NCBI RefSeq assembly: GCF_000717715.1
Contig: NZ_JOAI01000005.1
Coordinates: 310,001-374,000 of the forward strand
Length of the DNA: 64,000 nucleotides
Direction: 5' to 3'
Source: Streptomyces sp. NRRL B-24484
GTDB taxonomy: Bacteria; Actinomycetota; Actinomycetes; Streptomycetales; Streptomycetaceae
A program made the translations under genes and the position numbers. The notes beneath the pieces were generated by a model. That model was not told the DNA's origin. It saw only the letters and a program-made list of their open reading frames with translations, and did no database searches. Of this stretch, positions 1 to 8,950 are shown piece after piece. Positions within the stretch are counted from its first letter, which is position 1. Each line of letters begins with the position of its first letter.

Positions 1-1248
1 CAGCGGGGCGTCACCGACCAGCACCGGGATGCCCCGCGCCCGGACGGCCGCGATGCCGCGGGCCTGCGGGTCCCGTTCGACGCAGACCACCGGCACGCCG
101 GTGTCCTGGACCAGAGTGGCCACCCGGATGCCGACGCTGCCGAGGCCGACCACCACGACGTGGCCGCGCACCCCGGCGCTCGGGGCGCGGGGCACGCCGC
201 GGCGGCCGCTGGCCAGTGCCTCCACCACGACGGCGGTCGCCACCGGCATGAAGGTGATCCCGCAGAAGGTGATGACCACCTGGGCGGCCCTGGTCCAGAT
301 CCCGCCCGGGGCGCCCGCAGCCGGGTCGTCCGGCTGGGCGGCGCCGGCGAGGTCGAGCAGCGCGAGGTACAGCGTCCAGCCGGCGTCGCGGTGGGCGAGG
401 TAGAGCACGGCGGTGCTGAGGAGGACGGCGGCGAACGCGGTGCTGAGCACCAGCCGCATCCGTACGCCGGTGACGTAGCGCAGCGCGTCCAGCAGCGTCC
501 AGCGCAGCCGGGAGGTCCAGGGGATGCGCAGCGGCGGTTCGGAGCCGAGGGCCTGCAGGGCGGCGAGTCCGCCGGGGCCGGCGGCCGGCGCGGGCGGGTC
601 GGCGGGGTCGGTGCCGGGCGGGCCGTTGTCGCCGTATCTCCGGGCCAGTTCGATGAACTCGGCGGCGCGGCCGGCGGTGTCGGGCAGCAGCCGGAGCCGG
701 GAGAGGTCCTGCCGGTCGATGCGGTCGGCGACCAGGCAGAGCCGGCCCGCGCCGATGTCCTCGTCGTAGGCGACGTAGAGGTAGCGTCCGCCGACCGGCA
801 CCGCGTTGGGGCGGCCGAGGACGCCGTCGGCGAAGGCCGGGGCGGCGGTGGCGGAGCCGGAGAGCGCCGCGCAGTTGGGCAGCAGCCGTTCGATGTGTTC
901 GCCGAGCCGCTGGTTGAACATCCGCAGCACGATCCGGATGCCCGGGTTGGCGCCCTGCGCGGTGAGCGCCGCGTGGATGTTCTGCTGGTCGTCGCCGTCG
1001 ACCAGGGCGATGCCGAGCGCGCCTTCGACCCCGGCGGCCCGCAGCGCCTGCTCGGTGACCGAGCCGTGCTCCAGCACCGCGGCGACCCCCGGCAGCCGCC
1101 CGATCCGCGGCCCGTGGTCGCGGTCGCGGTCCGGCAGCACGGCGACCACCGGGACCTCGTAGTGCTCCGTCAGCTCCAGCACCAGCCGGTGGGCCAGTGC
1201 GTTCCCCCCGCACACGATGTAGTGCCCGCGGTGTCCGTCCCCTGTCAT
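1..1248 (-). CDS. TrkA-N/RCK NAD-binding membrane protein (3' part beyond window)
   Basis: The frame is open from an ATG at 1248 to the window edge: 416 codons and no stop, so the C-terminus is missing. An N-terminal Rossmann domain (HYIVCGGNALAHRLV, about residues 9-22, then acidic beta-strand ends) matches the TrkA-N/RCK NAD-binding fold used in K+ transport control. A hydrophobic stretch around residues 270-340 looks like one or two membrane segments, followed by a second nucleotide-binding motif (HVVVVGLGSVGIRVA). The order RCK-membrane-RCK is the same as in the gene at 25694-27598, so the two are paralogues. The family usually gates or senses potassium or cation flux; the substrate is not visible here. 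Class assignment is firm, exact role is not. Confidence 0.85.
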   Translation of the reverse strand, partial: MTGDGHRGHYIVCGGNALAHRLVLELTEHYEVPVVAVLPDRDRDHGPRIGRLPGVAAVLEHGSVTEQALRAAGVEGALGIALVDGDDQQNIHAALTAQGANPGIRIVLRMFNQRLGEHIERLLPNCAALSGSATAAPAFADGVLGRPNAVPVGGRYLYVAYDEDIGAGRLCLVADRIDRQDLSRLRLLPDTAGRAAEFIELARRYGDNGPPGTDPADPPAPAAGPGGLAALQALGSEPPLRIPWTSRLRWTLLDALRYVTGVRMRLVLSTAFAAVLLSTAVLYLAHRDAGWTLYLALLDLAGAAQPDDPAAGAPGGIWTRAAQVVITFCGITFMPVATAVVVEALASGRRGVPRAPSAGVRGHVVVVGLGSVGIRVATLVQDTGVPVVCVERDPQARGIAAVRARGIPVLVGDAPL

Positions 1249-1345
1249 ACCGGTGAAGCGTATGCGCAGAACCCTTCGGCCGGGCGGCCGCGAGGTGTCT
1301 GACGTGTGATCAGTTCGGTTTCTCCGAGCCGCTGTTCGGCGGGCG

Positions 1346-1969
1346 TCAGGCGGTGGCGGTGACGCCGGCGACCAGGAGCAGCAGGACGGAGGAGACGGCG
1401 GTCATCCGGCGGGCCGCGGTCGGGGTGGAGCCGAGGGAGGCGCGGGCCCGGCCGGCGGCGAGGGCCACACCGGCGTAGACGAGGGCGCAGGAGAGGACGT
1501 TCACCGCGCCGAGGGCGAGGACCTGGCCGCCGACCGGGAGGGCGGCCGCGGGGTCGACGAACTGCGGGACGAGCGAGAGGTAGAGCAGCAGGCCCTTGGG
1601 GTTGAGCAGGGCGGTGAGCACGCTCTGCCGCAGGACGGCTCGGGCGGGCTGCGGACGGGCCTCGGGGAGGCTGCCGCCGTCGCGGCGCAGCGAGAGCAGC
1701 ATGGTGACGGCGAGGACGGCGAGGTACGCGGCGCCGGCCCAGCGGAGGGTGGGCAGCACGGCGGGGACGGCGCGCAGGGCGGCGGCGAGGCCGGCGGCGG
1801 AGAGCAGCGTGTGGACGGTGTACCCGGCGCAGACGCCGGCGACGGCGAGCAGCGCGGCGCGGCGGCCCTGGCCGAGCCCGCGGGCGGCGATCAGCAGCCA
1901 GTCGGGCCCGGGGGTGCAGACCAGCAGGAGGTCCACCCCCAGGAAGAGGATCAGGGCGTGTGCGTCCAT
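1346..1969 (-). CDS. LysE/RhtB-family amino-acid exporter
   Basis: This 207-residue protein has about six hydrophobic segments and the LysE-family signature near the N-terminus (LVCTPGPDWLLIAARGLGQG, around residues 16-35), plus the conserved NPKG motif (ALLNPKGLLLYLSLVPQF, about 122-139). Family members export amino acids or related small metabolites across the plasma membrane. It is transcribed divergently from an Lrp/AsnC regulator at 2093, a classic arrangement in which the regulator senses the amino acid and controls the exporter. The start is the ATG at 1969. Substrate cannot be told from sequence. Confidence 0.9.
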   Translation of the reverse strand: MDAHALILFLGVDLLLVCTPGPDWLLIAARGLGQGRRAALLAVAGVCAGYTVHTLLSAAGLAAALRAVPAVLPTLRWAGAAYLAVLAVTMLLSLRRDGGSLPEARPQPARAVLRQSVLTALLNPKGLLLYLSLVPQFVDPAAALPVGGQVLALGAVNVLSCALVYAGVALAAGRARASLGSTPTAARRMTAVSSVLLLLVAGVTATA

Positions 1970-2092
1970 GGCGGTGCGGTGCTCTCCGTGGCCGGCGGGT
2001 CGGGTGTCGGTGACCGAAGGTAGCGGGAATCACGAAGCAGGCGATGACCTGTTTGCGCAGTTCAACGGGGTGGTTTGGCAGAATGTTGCGCC

Positions 2093-2569
2093 ATGGACCG
2101 CACTGACCGCAGAATCCTCCACGAACTCCAGCAGGACGGCCGGCTGACCAACGCCGAGCTGGCGGACCGGGTCGGCCTGACGCCCTCGCCCTGCCTGCGG
2201 CGGGTGCGGCAGCTGGAGCGGTCCGGGGTGATCCGCGGGTACCGGGCGATGCTGGACGGCGCCGCCGTCGGCCGCGGTTTCCAGCCGTTCGTGACGGTGG
2301 TGATGCGGCACGAGGACCGCGCGACGGTGGCCGAGTTCGAGCAGCGGGTGGCCGAGCTGCCCGAGGTGGTGGAGGCGCACCGGCTGTTCGGCGACCCGGA
2401 CTACCTGCTGAAGATCGCGGTGGCGGACGTCGCCGCGTACGAGCGGTTCATCACCGACGTGCTGTCCGGCCTGCCGGGGATCGCGCAGGTCAACTCGCTG
2501 ATGACGATGAAGCGGGTGAAGGAGGACGCCGGCCTGCCGGTGCTGCCCGCCACGGGCGCCCGCGGCTGA
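2093..2569 (+). CDS. Lrp/AsnC-family transcriptional regulator
   Basis: The 158-residue protein begins MDRTDRRILHELQQDGR, the typical start of the winged-helix DNA-binding domain of Lrp/AsnC proteins (residues 1-60; recognition helix near LTPSPCLRRVRQLE). The C-terminal half is the ligand-binding RAM domain (from about 65). I chose the ATG at 2093 because family members begin almost exactly at this Met; an in-frame TTG at 2075 would add six unconserved residues. It is divergent from the LysE exporter, with 123 bp between the starts that must hold both promoters, and probably regulates that exporter. Confidence 0.92.
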   Translation: MDRTDRRILHELQQDGRLTNAELADRVGLTPSPCLRRVRQLERSGVIRGYRAMLDGAAVGRGFQPFVTVVMRHEDRATVAEFEQRVAELPEVVEAHRLFGDPDYLLKIAVADVAAYERFITDVLSGLPGIAQVNSLMTMKRVKEDAGLPVLPATGARG

Positions 2570-2710
2570 GCCCCGCCCGGGCCCGCGGCGCCGCCCACCC
2601 GTGCGGGTGGTCCGCGGCCGCCGTTCGGCAGCCCACCGATTGCCGCCCCCGCGGACCGGCCGGACACTCGGAAAGGCCCGGAACACGGACGACGGAACGA
2701 GGTGGAGACC

Positions 2711-2971
2711 ATGGCGGTCTGCGTGGTGTGCAAGAACGACTACTGGCTGTCCTTCGAGATCAAGACGGTCAGCGGCGACACGTACACCTTCGACAGCTTC
2801 GAGTGCGCGATGGAGAAGCTCGCGCCGCGCTGCGAGCACTGCAGCGTGCGGATCGTCGGCCACGGCGTGGAGGTGGCCGGGATGTTCTTCTGCTGCGGCA
2901 ACTGCGCGCGGGCCAACGGCGGGCTGGGCGACCAGATCCGCGACGCGGTCGGCGCCCACCCCGGCAGCTGA
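2711..2971 (+). CDS. small Cys-rich putative zinc-binding protein
   Basis: An 86-residue protein with four cysteine pairs or clusters: CVVC at the N-terminus, a lone Cys in SFECAMEKL, CEHC near residue 44 and CCGNC near residue 62. This spacing suggests one or two bound Zn2+ ions. Similar short proteins are common in streptomycetes, but I know of no assigned function. The ATG at 2711 is preferred over the in-frame GTG at 2702. It stands alone between the Lrp gene and a strong terminator hairpin. Confidence 0.72.
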   Translation: MAVCVVCKNDYWLSFEIKTVSGDTYTFDSFECAMEKLAPRCEHCSVRIVGHGVEVAGMFFCCGNCARANGGLGDQIRDAVGAHPGS

Positions 2972-2979
2972 GCCGGCGG

Positions 2980-3012
2980 CCCGGCCGCCGCCGTGCGCGG
3001 GCGGCGGCCGGG
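2980..3012. terminator. bidirectional terminator hairpin
   Basis: A perfect 13-bp stem (2980-2992 pairs with 3000-3012) with a 7-nt loop lies 8 nt after the stop of the Cys-rich gene and before the convergent end of the GNAT-AAA gene. It is placed to stop transcription from both sides. No U-tract follows, as is usual in actinomycetes. Confidence 0.7.
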
Positions 3013-3038
3013 TGGAGTACGGCGGGCCGGCCGCCGCT

Positions 3039-4334
3039 TCAGACGCGGGCGTGCGAGCCGATGTCGGCGGTGAACTCCGCCGTCATCGCCGGGGTGACCG
3101 TCGGCCGGCACTGGGCGATGGCGGCGAGGTAGTCCTCCGTCCCCGCCCCGACCGTCGCACGCTGCCCCTCGGCGGGTTCGCCGAGGTCCCGTTCGAACGC
3201 CGCCTGGGCCGCGATCCGGGCGGCGTGCTCGATGTCCGCGGGGGTGAACAGCCCGCTGGCGTCGACCAGCGCGGCGAGGTCGACCCCCGCCCGGCCGGCC
3301 GTGTACCGGGACCAGATCGCCCGGCGGGCCGCCGCGTCCGGCGTGCCGATCGGGATGAGGTAGTCGAACCGGCCGTGGCGCAGGAAGGCCGGGTCGAGCG
3401 AGCGGATCGAGTTGGTGGCGCACACCAGCAGCCGCTCCTCCCCCTCGCGGAAGCCCGGGATCAGCTTGAGCAGTTCGTTGGTGACCCCGTGCATGCCGCC
3501 GGGCGCGCCCTCGCCGCGCACCGGGGCGATCTCCTCGACCTCGTCGACGAAGACCAGCACCCGCTCCAGTTCGGCGATCCGCGCGAAGGCCGTGCGCAGC
3601 GCGGCGGCGAGGTTGCCCTCGTCGGCGAGCCGGGACGGCAGCAGCTCGACGAACGGCCAGCCGAGCCGGGAGGCGACCGCCCGGGCGAAGGTGGTCTTGC
3701 CGGTGCCGGGCGGCCCGAACAGCGCGACGGCCCGCGGCGGCCGGACACCGTGCCGGGCGGCCCGCTCGGGCTCGGCGAGCGGCAGCACCACCCGGCGTTC
3801 GATCAGCGCCTTCTCGGCCTCCATGCCGGCCACCTTCTGCCACAGGTCGCCGGGCAGCACGCGGCCGCCCAGCTCCTCCAGCAGGCCGGCCGACGGGCCG
3901 TGCTGCGGCTCGGTCTTCTCGAAGTAGGCGACGGCCGGCCGGCGGCTGTACCCGGCGTTCTGCAGTCCCTCGCCGAGCTGCTCCTCCTCGGGCAGCACGT
4001 AGGCGATCCGCCGGACCCGGCGCTCCACCAGCCGGCGTTCGAGCTCGCGGAGCAGCGCGCTGGCGAGTCCGCGGCCGCGCCAGGCCGGGGCGATGGCGAT
4101 CCGCATCACCCAGGCGCGGTCCCCGGCGAGGTGCGCGAGGGCGGCACCGATCGGGACGCCCCGGCTGACGGCGACCACCGCGGGCTGCCGGGAGGTGAGC
4201 GCGGTGATGCACTCGGCCAGTGAGAACACCGACTCCTGGCCGAGGCCCGCGGTGGTGTCGATGAGATGGACGACCGCCGCCAGGTCGTCCTCGCGGTAGT
4301 CGTGGATCAGCCACTCGGTGGTGGACACCTGCAC
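3039..4334 (-). CDS. GNAT acetyltransferase-AAA+ ATPase fusion
   Basis: A 431-residue protein starting at a GTG (4334) behind GAGAGG. Residues about 5-135 form a GNAT fold with the acetyl-CoA-binding loop RIAIAPAWRGRGLASALL (Q/R-x-x-G-x-G/A). Residues about 175-400 form a classical AAA+ ATPase: Walker A FGPPGTGKTTFARAVA, Walker B VLVFVDEVEEIAP, sensor-1 Asn in LLVCATNSIRSLDPAF, and an arginine-finger-like RHGRFD. This is the FtsH/Cdc48-like clade that remodels protein complexes. The two domains in one chain suggest ATP-driven remodelling linked to acetylation, but no partner is encoded next to it. Neighbouring genes are unrelated. Confidence 0.85.
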   Translation of the reverse strand: MQVSTTEWLIHDYREDDLAAVVHLIDTTAGLGQESVFSLAECITALTSRQPAVVAVSRGVPIGAALAHLAGDRAWVMRIAIAPAWRGRGLASALLRELERRLVERRVRRIAYVLPEEEQLGEGLQNAGYSRRPAVAYFEKTEPQHGPSAGLLEELGGRVLPGDLWQKVAGMEAEKALIERRVVLPLAEPERAARHGVRPPRAVALFGPPGTGKTTFARAVASRLGWPFVELLPSRLADEGNLAAALRTAFARIAELERVLVFVDEVEEIAPVRGEGAPGGMHGVTNELLKLIPGFREGEERLLVCATNSIRSLDPAFLRHGRFDYLIPIGTPDAAARRAIWSRYTAGRAGVDLAALVDASGLFTPADIEHAARIAAQAAFERDLGEPAEGQRATVGAGTEDYLAAIAQCRPTVTPAMTAEFTADIGSHARV

Positions 4335-4511
4335 GGTGCGCGCCTCTCGTCCGTCCTGGTGGGATGCCAGGACGGTAGGGGGCGGTGCAGGGCCCCGGCG
4401 CCTGCCGGAGCGGACAAGCGGGCGGGTGCGAACCGTACGGACTGCGGGTGGCCGGCCGCGCCGCGAACGGGCAGGTGGGACGGGCCGGAAGACCCGGAAG
4501 GCCCGGAAGGC

Positions 4512-5765
4512 TCAGAAGGTGAAGCGCAGGGAGCGGACCCGGTGGTCGAAGCTGGACGGGATCAGCGCCGGCTCGCCGACCGAGCGCAGCTCGGGCATCC
4601 GGGTGAACAGCTCGCGGAAGAGCACCTTCATCTCCTGCCGGGCCAGGTAGGCGCCGAGGCAGAAGTGCGGCCCGCCACCGCCGAAGCCGAGGTGCGGATT
4701 GGGCGAGCGCATGATGTCGAAGGCGTCCGGGTCGGTGAAGACGGCCTCGTCGCGGTTGGCGGAGGCGAAGAACAGCACCACCTTCTCGCCCGCGGCGAGC
4801 CGGGTGCCGTTGAGGACGTGGTCGACCGCGACGGTGCGGCGGAACTGGATGATCGGGGTGGAGTGCCGGACGATCTCCTCCGCCGCCCCGCCGATCCGCG
4901 CGTCGAAGTCCTCCATCAGCAGCGCGCGCTGGGCCGGGTGGCGGGTCAGCAGGTGCAGGCCGTGGGCGAGCGCGTTGCGGGTGGTCTCCACCCCTGCGAC
5001 CAGCAGCAGCGAGAAGAACGCCCCCAGCTCGCGGGAGTTGAGGTGACGGCCGTCGACGTCCGCGGTGACCAGGGCGGAGATCAGGTCCTCGGTCGGCCTG
5101 CGGCGGCGCTCGCGGCCCAGCGCGGCGATCACCAACTGCATCCGGGCCAGCGCCCGCAGGCCCCGCCCGGGCACCCGCAGCCGCCCGCGGGCCACCCCGG
5201 TGTGCTCGGAGGCGTGGTTGACCTGCGCGAGGATCTGCCGCCGCTGCCGCTCGGGGATGCCCATCATGTTGCAGATGACCTGGTAGGGCAGCTCCGCGGC
5301 GACGGCGGTGACGAAGTCCTCCGGGCGGCGGTCGAGCACCTCGTCGACGATCCGCACCGCGACCCGGCGGATGTCCTCCTCGACCCGGGAGATCAGCCGC
5401 GGGGTGAAGGCGCGCGAGACGATCCGGCGCAGGTCGGCGTGGCGCGGGTCGTCCAGGTTGACCATCGAGTCGCCGAACACCGTCCGCACCCAGCGGGCCG
5501 GCTCGGGGGTGGTCACGCCGGGGCCGCTGATGAACACCTCGGGGGTGCGGCTGGCCGCGACCACGTCGGCGTGCCGGACGAGCGCGAGGAAGCTGCGGCC
5601 GGTGGCCCGGTGGGTGAAGCGCACCGGGCCGTCCAGGCGCCGGAGTTCGGCGAAGGCCGCGGCCCGGTCGGCCTCCGGCAGCCGCCAGAAGCCGGGGTCG
5701 GCGAGGTCGACGCCCGCGGGGGCGGGCGGGGTCGCGGTGGCCTGGGTGCCTGCCGGTGCGCTCAT
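4512..5765 (-). CDS. cytochrome P450
   Basis: This 417-residue protein has the expected class I bacterial P450 length. It shows the I-helix oxygen-activation motif LLVAGVETTRN (about residue 240), the ExxR pair in AAEEIVRHS, and the heme-Cys loop FGGGGPHFCLGAYLAR (Cys near 358). It is soluble and cytoplasmic and needs a ferredoxin and reductase, none of which is encoded nearby. The start is ATG 5765 with GGAAGA upstream. It stands alone, so its substrate is unknown. The form resembles CYP105/107/125-type actinobacterial enzymes, but subfamily cannot be set by eye. Confidence 0.92.
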   Translation of the reverse strand: MSAPAGTQATATPPAPAGVDLADPGFWRLPEADRAAAFAELRRLDGPVRFTHRATGRSFLALVRHADVVAASRTPEVFISGPGVTTPEPARWVRTVFGDSMVNLDDPRHADLRRIVSRAFTPRLISRVEEDIRRVAVRIVDEVLDRRPEDFVTAVAAELPYQVICNMMGIPERQRRQILAQVNHASEHTGVARGRLRVPGRGLRALARMQLVIAALGRERRRRPTEDLISALVTADVDGRHLNSRELGAFFSLLLVAGVETTRNALAHGLHLLTRHPAQRALLMEDFDARIGGAAEEIVRHSTPIIQFRRTVAVDHVLNGTRLAAGEKVVLFFASANRDEAVFTDPDAFDIMRSPNPHLGFGGGGPHFCLGAYLARQEMKVLFRELFTRMPELRSVGEPALIPSSFDHRVRSLRFTF

Positions 5766-5824
5766 GACGGCTTTTATCTTCCACCCGGTGGCGGAAAGTC
5801 AAATCGCCGTCACTCGCTGTGGTT

Positions 5825-6682
5825 TCACTTGCCCAGGTCGATGGCGTGATCCGATCGGCGGTCCGGGCCGGGGGTGCCGTCGGCAGTGTCCTCCGACCCG
5901 TTCTCCGGCTCGTCCTCCGGCTCGTCCGAGGACTCCTCCGACGGCTCCACCGGGGCCAGTTCGCGGCCGAGCAGGGTGGCGCCGGCCACCGCACCGGGCA
6001 TCGCCAGCACCGTCACGAACGGCACCAGGAAGAGCAGCACCAGCGGCACGCCGAAACCGAGCGCCAGGCCGAGGCGGGAGCGCAGCAGGCGCAGCCGCTC
6101 CTTCTGCGGGATGCCGCGGCGCTGCAGCGCCACCGCGGTGAGTTCGGCCGTCAGGAAGTAGCCGGACACCGCGAAGCCGACCGCGGGGACGGCGGTCTGG
6201 CCGACCACCGGCAGGAAGCCGCAGAGGAAGAGCACCAGGCCGATCGCGGCGACCCGGACGAGGACGTAGAGGCTGTCCCGCGCCGAGATCCGGAGTTCGC
6301 GCCAGAGCGACACGTCGGGGCGGGCCGGTGCGCCGCCCTCCGTCTCGTCGACCTTCTCGCAGAGCGACTCGTAGAACGGCTGGCCGACCAGCAGGGTCAC
6401 CGCGGTGAAGGTGATCACCGACAGCAGACCGCCGACCGCGACCGCGGTGACCGCGAGCGCACCGCGCAGCAGGCCCTGCCAGGGCGAACCCCAGCCGTCG
6501 GCGAACGGCGTCGCCCAGTCGGCGAGGTCGCCCGCGTAGAGGACGAGCGCGGTCATCGCACCGGCGTACCCGACCAGGGTGATCAGCGCCGGGATCATCC
6601 CGAAGCCCCACCAGCGCCCGTGCCGGGCCACCCAGCGCTGGCCCTTGAGGAGGTACCCGATCCCCGCCGCAACATCTCGCAT
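5825..6682 (-). CDS. EI24/CysZ-like membrane protein
   Basis: This 285-residue protein has four to five strong hydrophobic segments (about residues 25-50, 70-100, 140-175 and 210-240). It starts MRDVAAGIGYLLKGQRWVARH, typical of the bacterial EI24 domain family that includes the sulfate transporter CysZ. The last 45 residues are a very acidic, Ser/Glu/Asp-rich tail that is likely disordered and cytoplasmic. Family membership is well supported. Sulfate transport is not, because no cysteine-synthesis gene is nearby. Confidence 0.8.
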   Translation of the reverse strand: MRDVAAGIGYLLKGQRWVARHGRWWGFGMIPALITLVGYAGAMTALVLYAGDLADWATPFADGWGSPWQGLLRGALAVTAVAVGGLLSVITFTAVTLLVGQPFYESLCEKVDETEGGAPARPDVSLWRELRISARDSLYVLVRVAAIGLVLFLCGFLPVVGQTAVPAVGFAVSGYFLTAELTAVALQRRGIPQKERLRLLRSRLGLALGFGVPLVLLFLVPFVTVLAMPGAVAGATLLGRELAPVEPSEESSDEPEDEPENGSEDTADGTPGPDRRSDHAIDLGK

Positions 6683-6855
6683 GGCCCCAGCCTACGGGCC
6701 GGGCCCGCCCCATGATCACCTGCGGTGTTCCGGTCGCGGCACAAGGGGGTAACGGGCCGTCCCGGCCGCGGATGCCCGGAGCCCGGGTGCTGACGGACCG
6801 TCCGTCGGACGACCGCCGGGAGCCGTCCGCACAGGGCGCCCGGGTGGTCGGTCCA

Positions 6856-6992
6856 AGGGCGCGCGGGGGCACCCCCCCCCCGAAGGCCGGGGGGAGAACT
6901 ACGCAATCCGGGCGCGGTGCTCCTCACCGATCCGGCTCACCCCTGGTCCGCACGGTGGCCCGCATCCGATTGCGCAGTTACCCGCGCCCCTG
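6856..6992. repeat. dispersed intergenic repeat, copy 1
   Basis: First of three copies in the window of a composite GC-rich repeat (others at 24550 and 32717). The left part holds a GGCCG-rich hairpin ending GGGGGGAGAACTACGCAATC; the right part is an inverted arm, CGATTGCGCAGTTACCCGCG followed by CCCCTG. This copy has a run of ten C at 6872-6881. The right arm runs into the 3' end of the PucR gene and supplies its last codons and its TAA stop (6978-6980). Similar elements are widespread in streptomycete intergenic DNA; function is unknown. Confidence 0.75.
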
Positions 6993-8294
6993 GCCCCATG
7001 TGGAATCCGTCGACTTCGAAGACACGCCCCGGTGGGCCGGGGGCGCCTGCAGCAGGCGGTGCGCGCAGGTGGCGAGCAGCAGCTCCGCCTGCAGCTCGGG
7101 GTCGGCGACCGTGATCCCGAGCAGCCGCTCGATCCGCTCCAGGCGCTGGTAGAGCGACTGCCGGCCGATGTGCAGCAGGGCCGCGGTACGGGTCGGCGAG
7201 CAGCCGTGGCGCAGGTGCACCTCCAGGGTCCGCACCAGGTCGCCAGCGTGCCGCGACTCCCACGCCAGCACCGGTCCGAGCACGTCCCCGGCCAGCCGGG
7301 CCCAGCGTTCCCGACCGCCCGACCGGGTCAGCTCCCGCTCCAGGGCGAAGGCGCGGGCGGTGGCCACGGTCGGCCGCGGCGGACCGGGGACGCCCGGCTC
7401 GGCGGGCGGCACGGTGACGGCCAGTCCGAGGGTGACCGCGGCCTCGCGCAGGCTCTCCCCGTACCGGTCCCAGCCCGACCCGGCGGGGACGGCCGGCCCC
7501 AGGGCGACCACCGCACCCGGCGGGGCCGTCTCCTCCAGCACGGCCCGCACCGCGTGCACCGGGTCCGGCGCGGACGACACGGCGACCAGCGCGAACAGGC
7601 CACCCCGGACCTCGGCCGCCAGGGCGGTGCCGGGCAGGCCTGCGAGCAGCGGCGGGGCCGGACGAGCACCCGTCCGGCCGCCAGCGGTCCGGGCCGTCGG
7701 GACCTGCCACGCGCCACGGGCGGCCAGCCCCAGCAGACGGTGGCCGTCCGGCACCCGGAAGCCGGCGCGGACACCGTCCACACCCTCCACACCCTCCACC
7801 CCCTCCGCGCCGTCCAGCAGGGCGCCGATCAGGGCCCGGGCGGGGTCGGAGCCGGGGTGCGCCCCCGGGCCCCGGGCCGTCCGGCCGGCCGGCGGTGCCA
7901 CGCCCAGCGCGGAGTGCACCGCACGGGCGAGCCGGGCGAAAGGCACGACCCGGCGCAGCGCCACCAGCGGCAGCCCCAGCCGGTCCGCCTCGGCCGTGAC
8001 CGCGGCCGGCATCCGCGGCAGCGCCCGTCCGACCTCGGCGAACAGGGCCGCCGCCCCGCCGCCGGCCAGCGCCCGGACGCAGGCGCGTTGCCCGTCCGGG
8101 GTGGCCCGGGCCAGCCCGTGGCCGTCGGTGAGGAGCAGTTCGCCACCGGACAGCGCGCTGCTGCCCTCCGGCACCCGGCCGGTGTGCACCCGGCGAACGG
8201 GCCGGTCCAGCCCGCCCCGGCCCGCCAGCAGCAGCGGCGCGGCCGGACCGAGGACGTCGAGGGCGAGGACCTCGCGGACGGTGAGTGCGGGCAC
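6978..8294 (-). CDS. PucR-family transcriptional regulator
   Basis: A 438-residue regulator. The N-terminal part (TVREVLALDVLGPAAPLL onward, about residues 4-120) is the PucR purine-catabolism-type domain. The C-terminal 60 residues form the PucR HTH_30 DNA-binding domain: TLEVHLRHGCSPTRTAALLH, then SLYQRLERIERLLG. I chose the GTG at 8294, behind GGGAGG, because the open frame further upstream only mirrors the deaminase gene. It is divergent from the deaminase/oxygenase pair and probably controls it. The last residues (about TWGQGRG) and the stop are read from an intergenic repeat. Confidence 0.88.
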   Translation of the reverse strand: MPALTVREVLALDVLGPAAPLLLAGRGGLDRPVRRVHTGRVPEGSSALSGGELLLTDGHGLARATPDGQRACVRALAGGGAAALFAEVGRALPRMPAAVTAEADRLGLPLVALRRVVPFARLARAVHSALGVAPPAGRTARGPGAHPGSDPARALIGALLDGAEGVEGVEGVDGVRAGFRVPDGHRLLGLAARGAWQVPTARTAGGRTGARPAPPLLAGLPGTALAAEVRGGLFALVAVSSAPDPVHAVRAVLEETAPPGAVVALGPAVPAGSGWDRYGESLREAAVTLGLAVTVPPAEPGVPGPPRPTVATARAFALERELTRSGGRERWARLAGDVLGPVLAWESRHAGDLVRTLEVHLRHGCSPTRTAALLHIGRQSLYQRLERIERLLGITVADPELQAELLLATCAHRLLQAPPAHRGVSSKSTDSTWGQGRG

Positions 8295-8471
8295 GGCGGC
8301 CTCCCGGGTGGCAGGGGTACGGGTGGGGTGTACGGGCGCAGCTCGCAGCGGGTGGGGCCGGCGGTGGATGCCGCCGGGCGGGGAGTCGGACACGGCAGTA
8401 CGTCGGACCGGGCGCCAGGGAGGGTACGCACCCTTCGTTGCCACGGTGTTTCGGATCGGGAGGTACAGCCG

Positions 8472-8912
8472 GTGGATGTGCAGAGGATGCTCGCGGTCGC
8501 GGTCGAGGAGGCCCGCGCCGGACTGGCCGAGGGCGGGATCCCGATCGGGGCCGCGCTCTTCGACGAGCACGGCGAACTGCTCGGCCGCGGCCGCAACCGC
8601 CGCGTCCAGGACGGCGATCCGTCGATGCACGCGGAGACGGCGGCGTTCCGGGCGGCCGGCCGGATGCGCGGCTACCGCCGGACCACGATGGTCACCACGC
8701 TGTCGCCGTGCTGGTACTGCTCCGGCCTGGTGCGGCAGTTCGGCATCGGCCGGGTGGTCGTCGGCGAGGCCCGGACGTTCAGCGGCGGCCACGACTGGCT
8801 GGCCGAGCACGGTGTGCAGGTCACGGTGCTCGACGACCCCGGGTGCGTGCGGATGATGACCGACTTCGTGGCCGCACGGCCCGAGCTGTGGTTCGAGGAC
8901 ATCGGCGAGTGA
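8472..8912 (+). CDS. cytosine deaminase-like nucleoside/nucleobase deaminase
   Basis: This 146-residue protein has both zinc-binding motifs of the cytidine-deaminase fold: HAE in SMHAETAAFR (about residues 55-64) and PCxxC in LSPCWYC (about 77-83). The C-terminus, ARPELWFEDIGE, closely resembles the end of yeast cytosine deaminase FCY1 (recalled, not aligned by program), which supports a small fungal-type cytosine deaminase releasing ammonia to form uracil. GTG 8472 has GGGAGG eight bases upstream; an ATG at 8487 is possible. The next gene, an oxygenase, follows after 38 bp. PucR is divergent, suggesting nucleobase-linked control. Confidence 0.85.
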   Translation: MDVQRMLAVAVEEARAGLAEGGIPIGAALFDEHGELLGRGRNRRVQDGDPSMHAETAAFRAAGRMRGYRRTTMVTTLSPCWYCSGLVRQFGIGRVVVGEARTFSGGHDWLAEHGVQVTVLDDPGCVRMMTDFVAARPELWFEDIGE

Positions 8913-8950
8913 ACCGGGAAGCACGGAAAGGCCGGGAAGGAACGGACGGC

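Noticed and set aside
11..1302. Long plus- and minus-strand frames at the window start
   Set aside because: The coherent RCK protein, with no stop inside the window, is in a different minus-strand phase; the others are low-complexity mirrors.
2740..5994. A minus-strand open frame of about 1080 codons across the GNAT-AAA and P450 genes
   Set aside because: It carries no motif, while the P450 and AAA+ motifs are found in the other phases.
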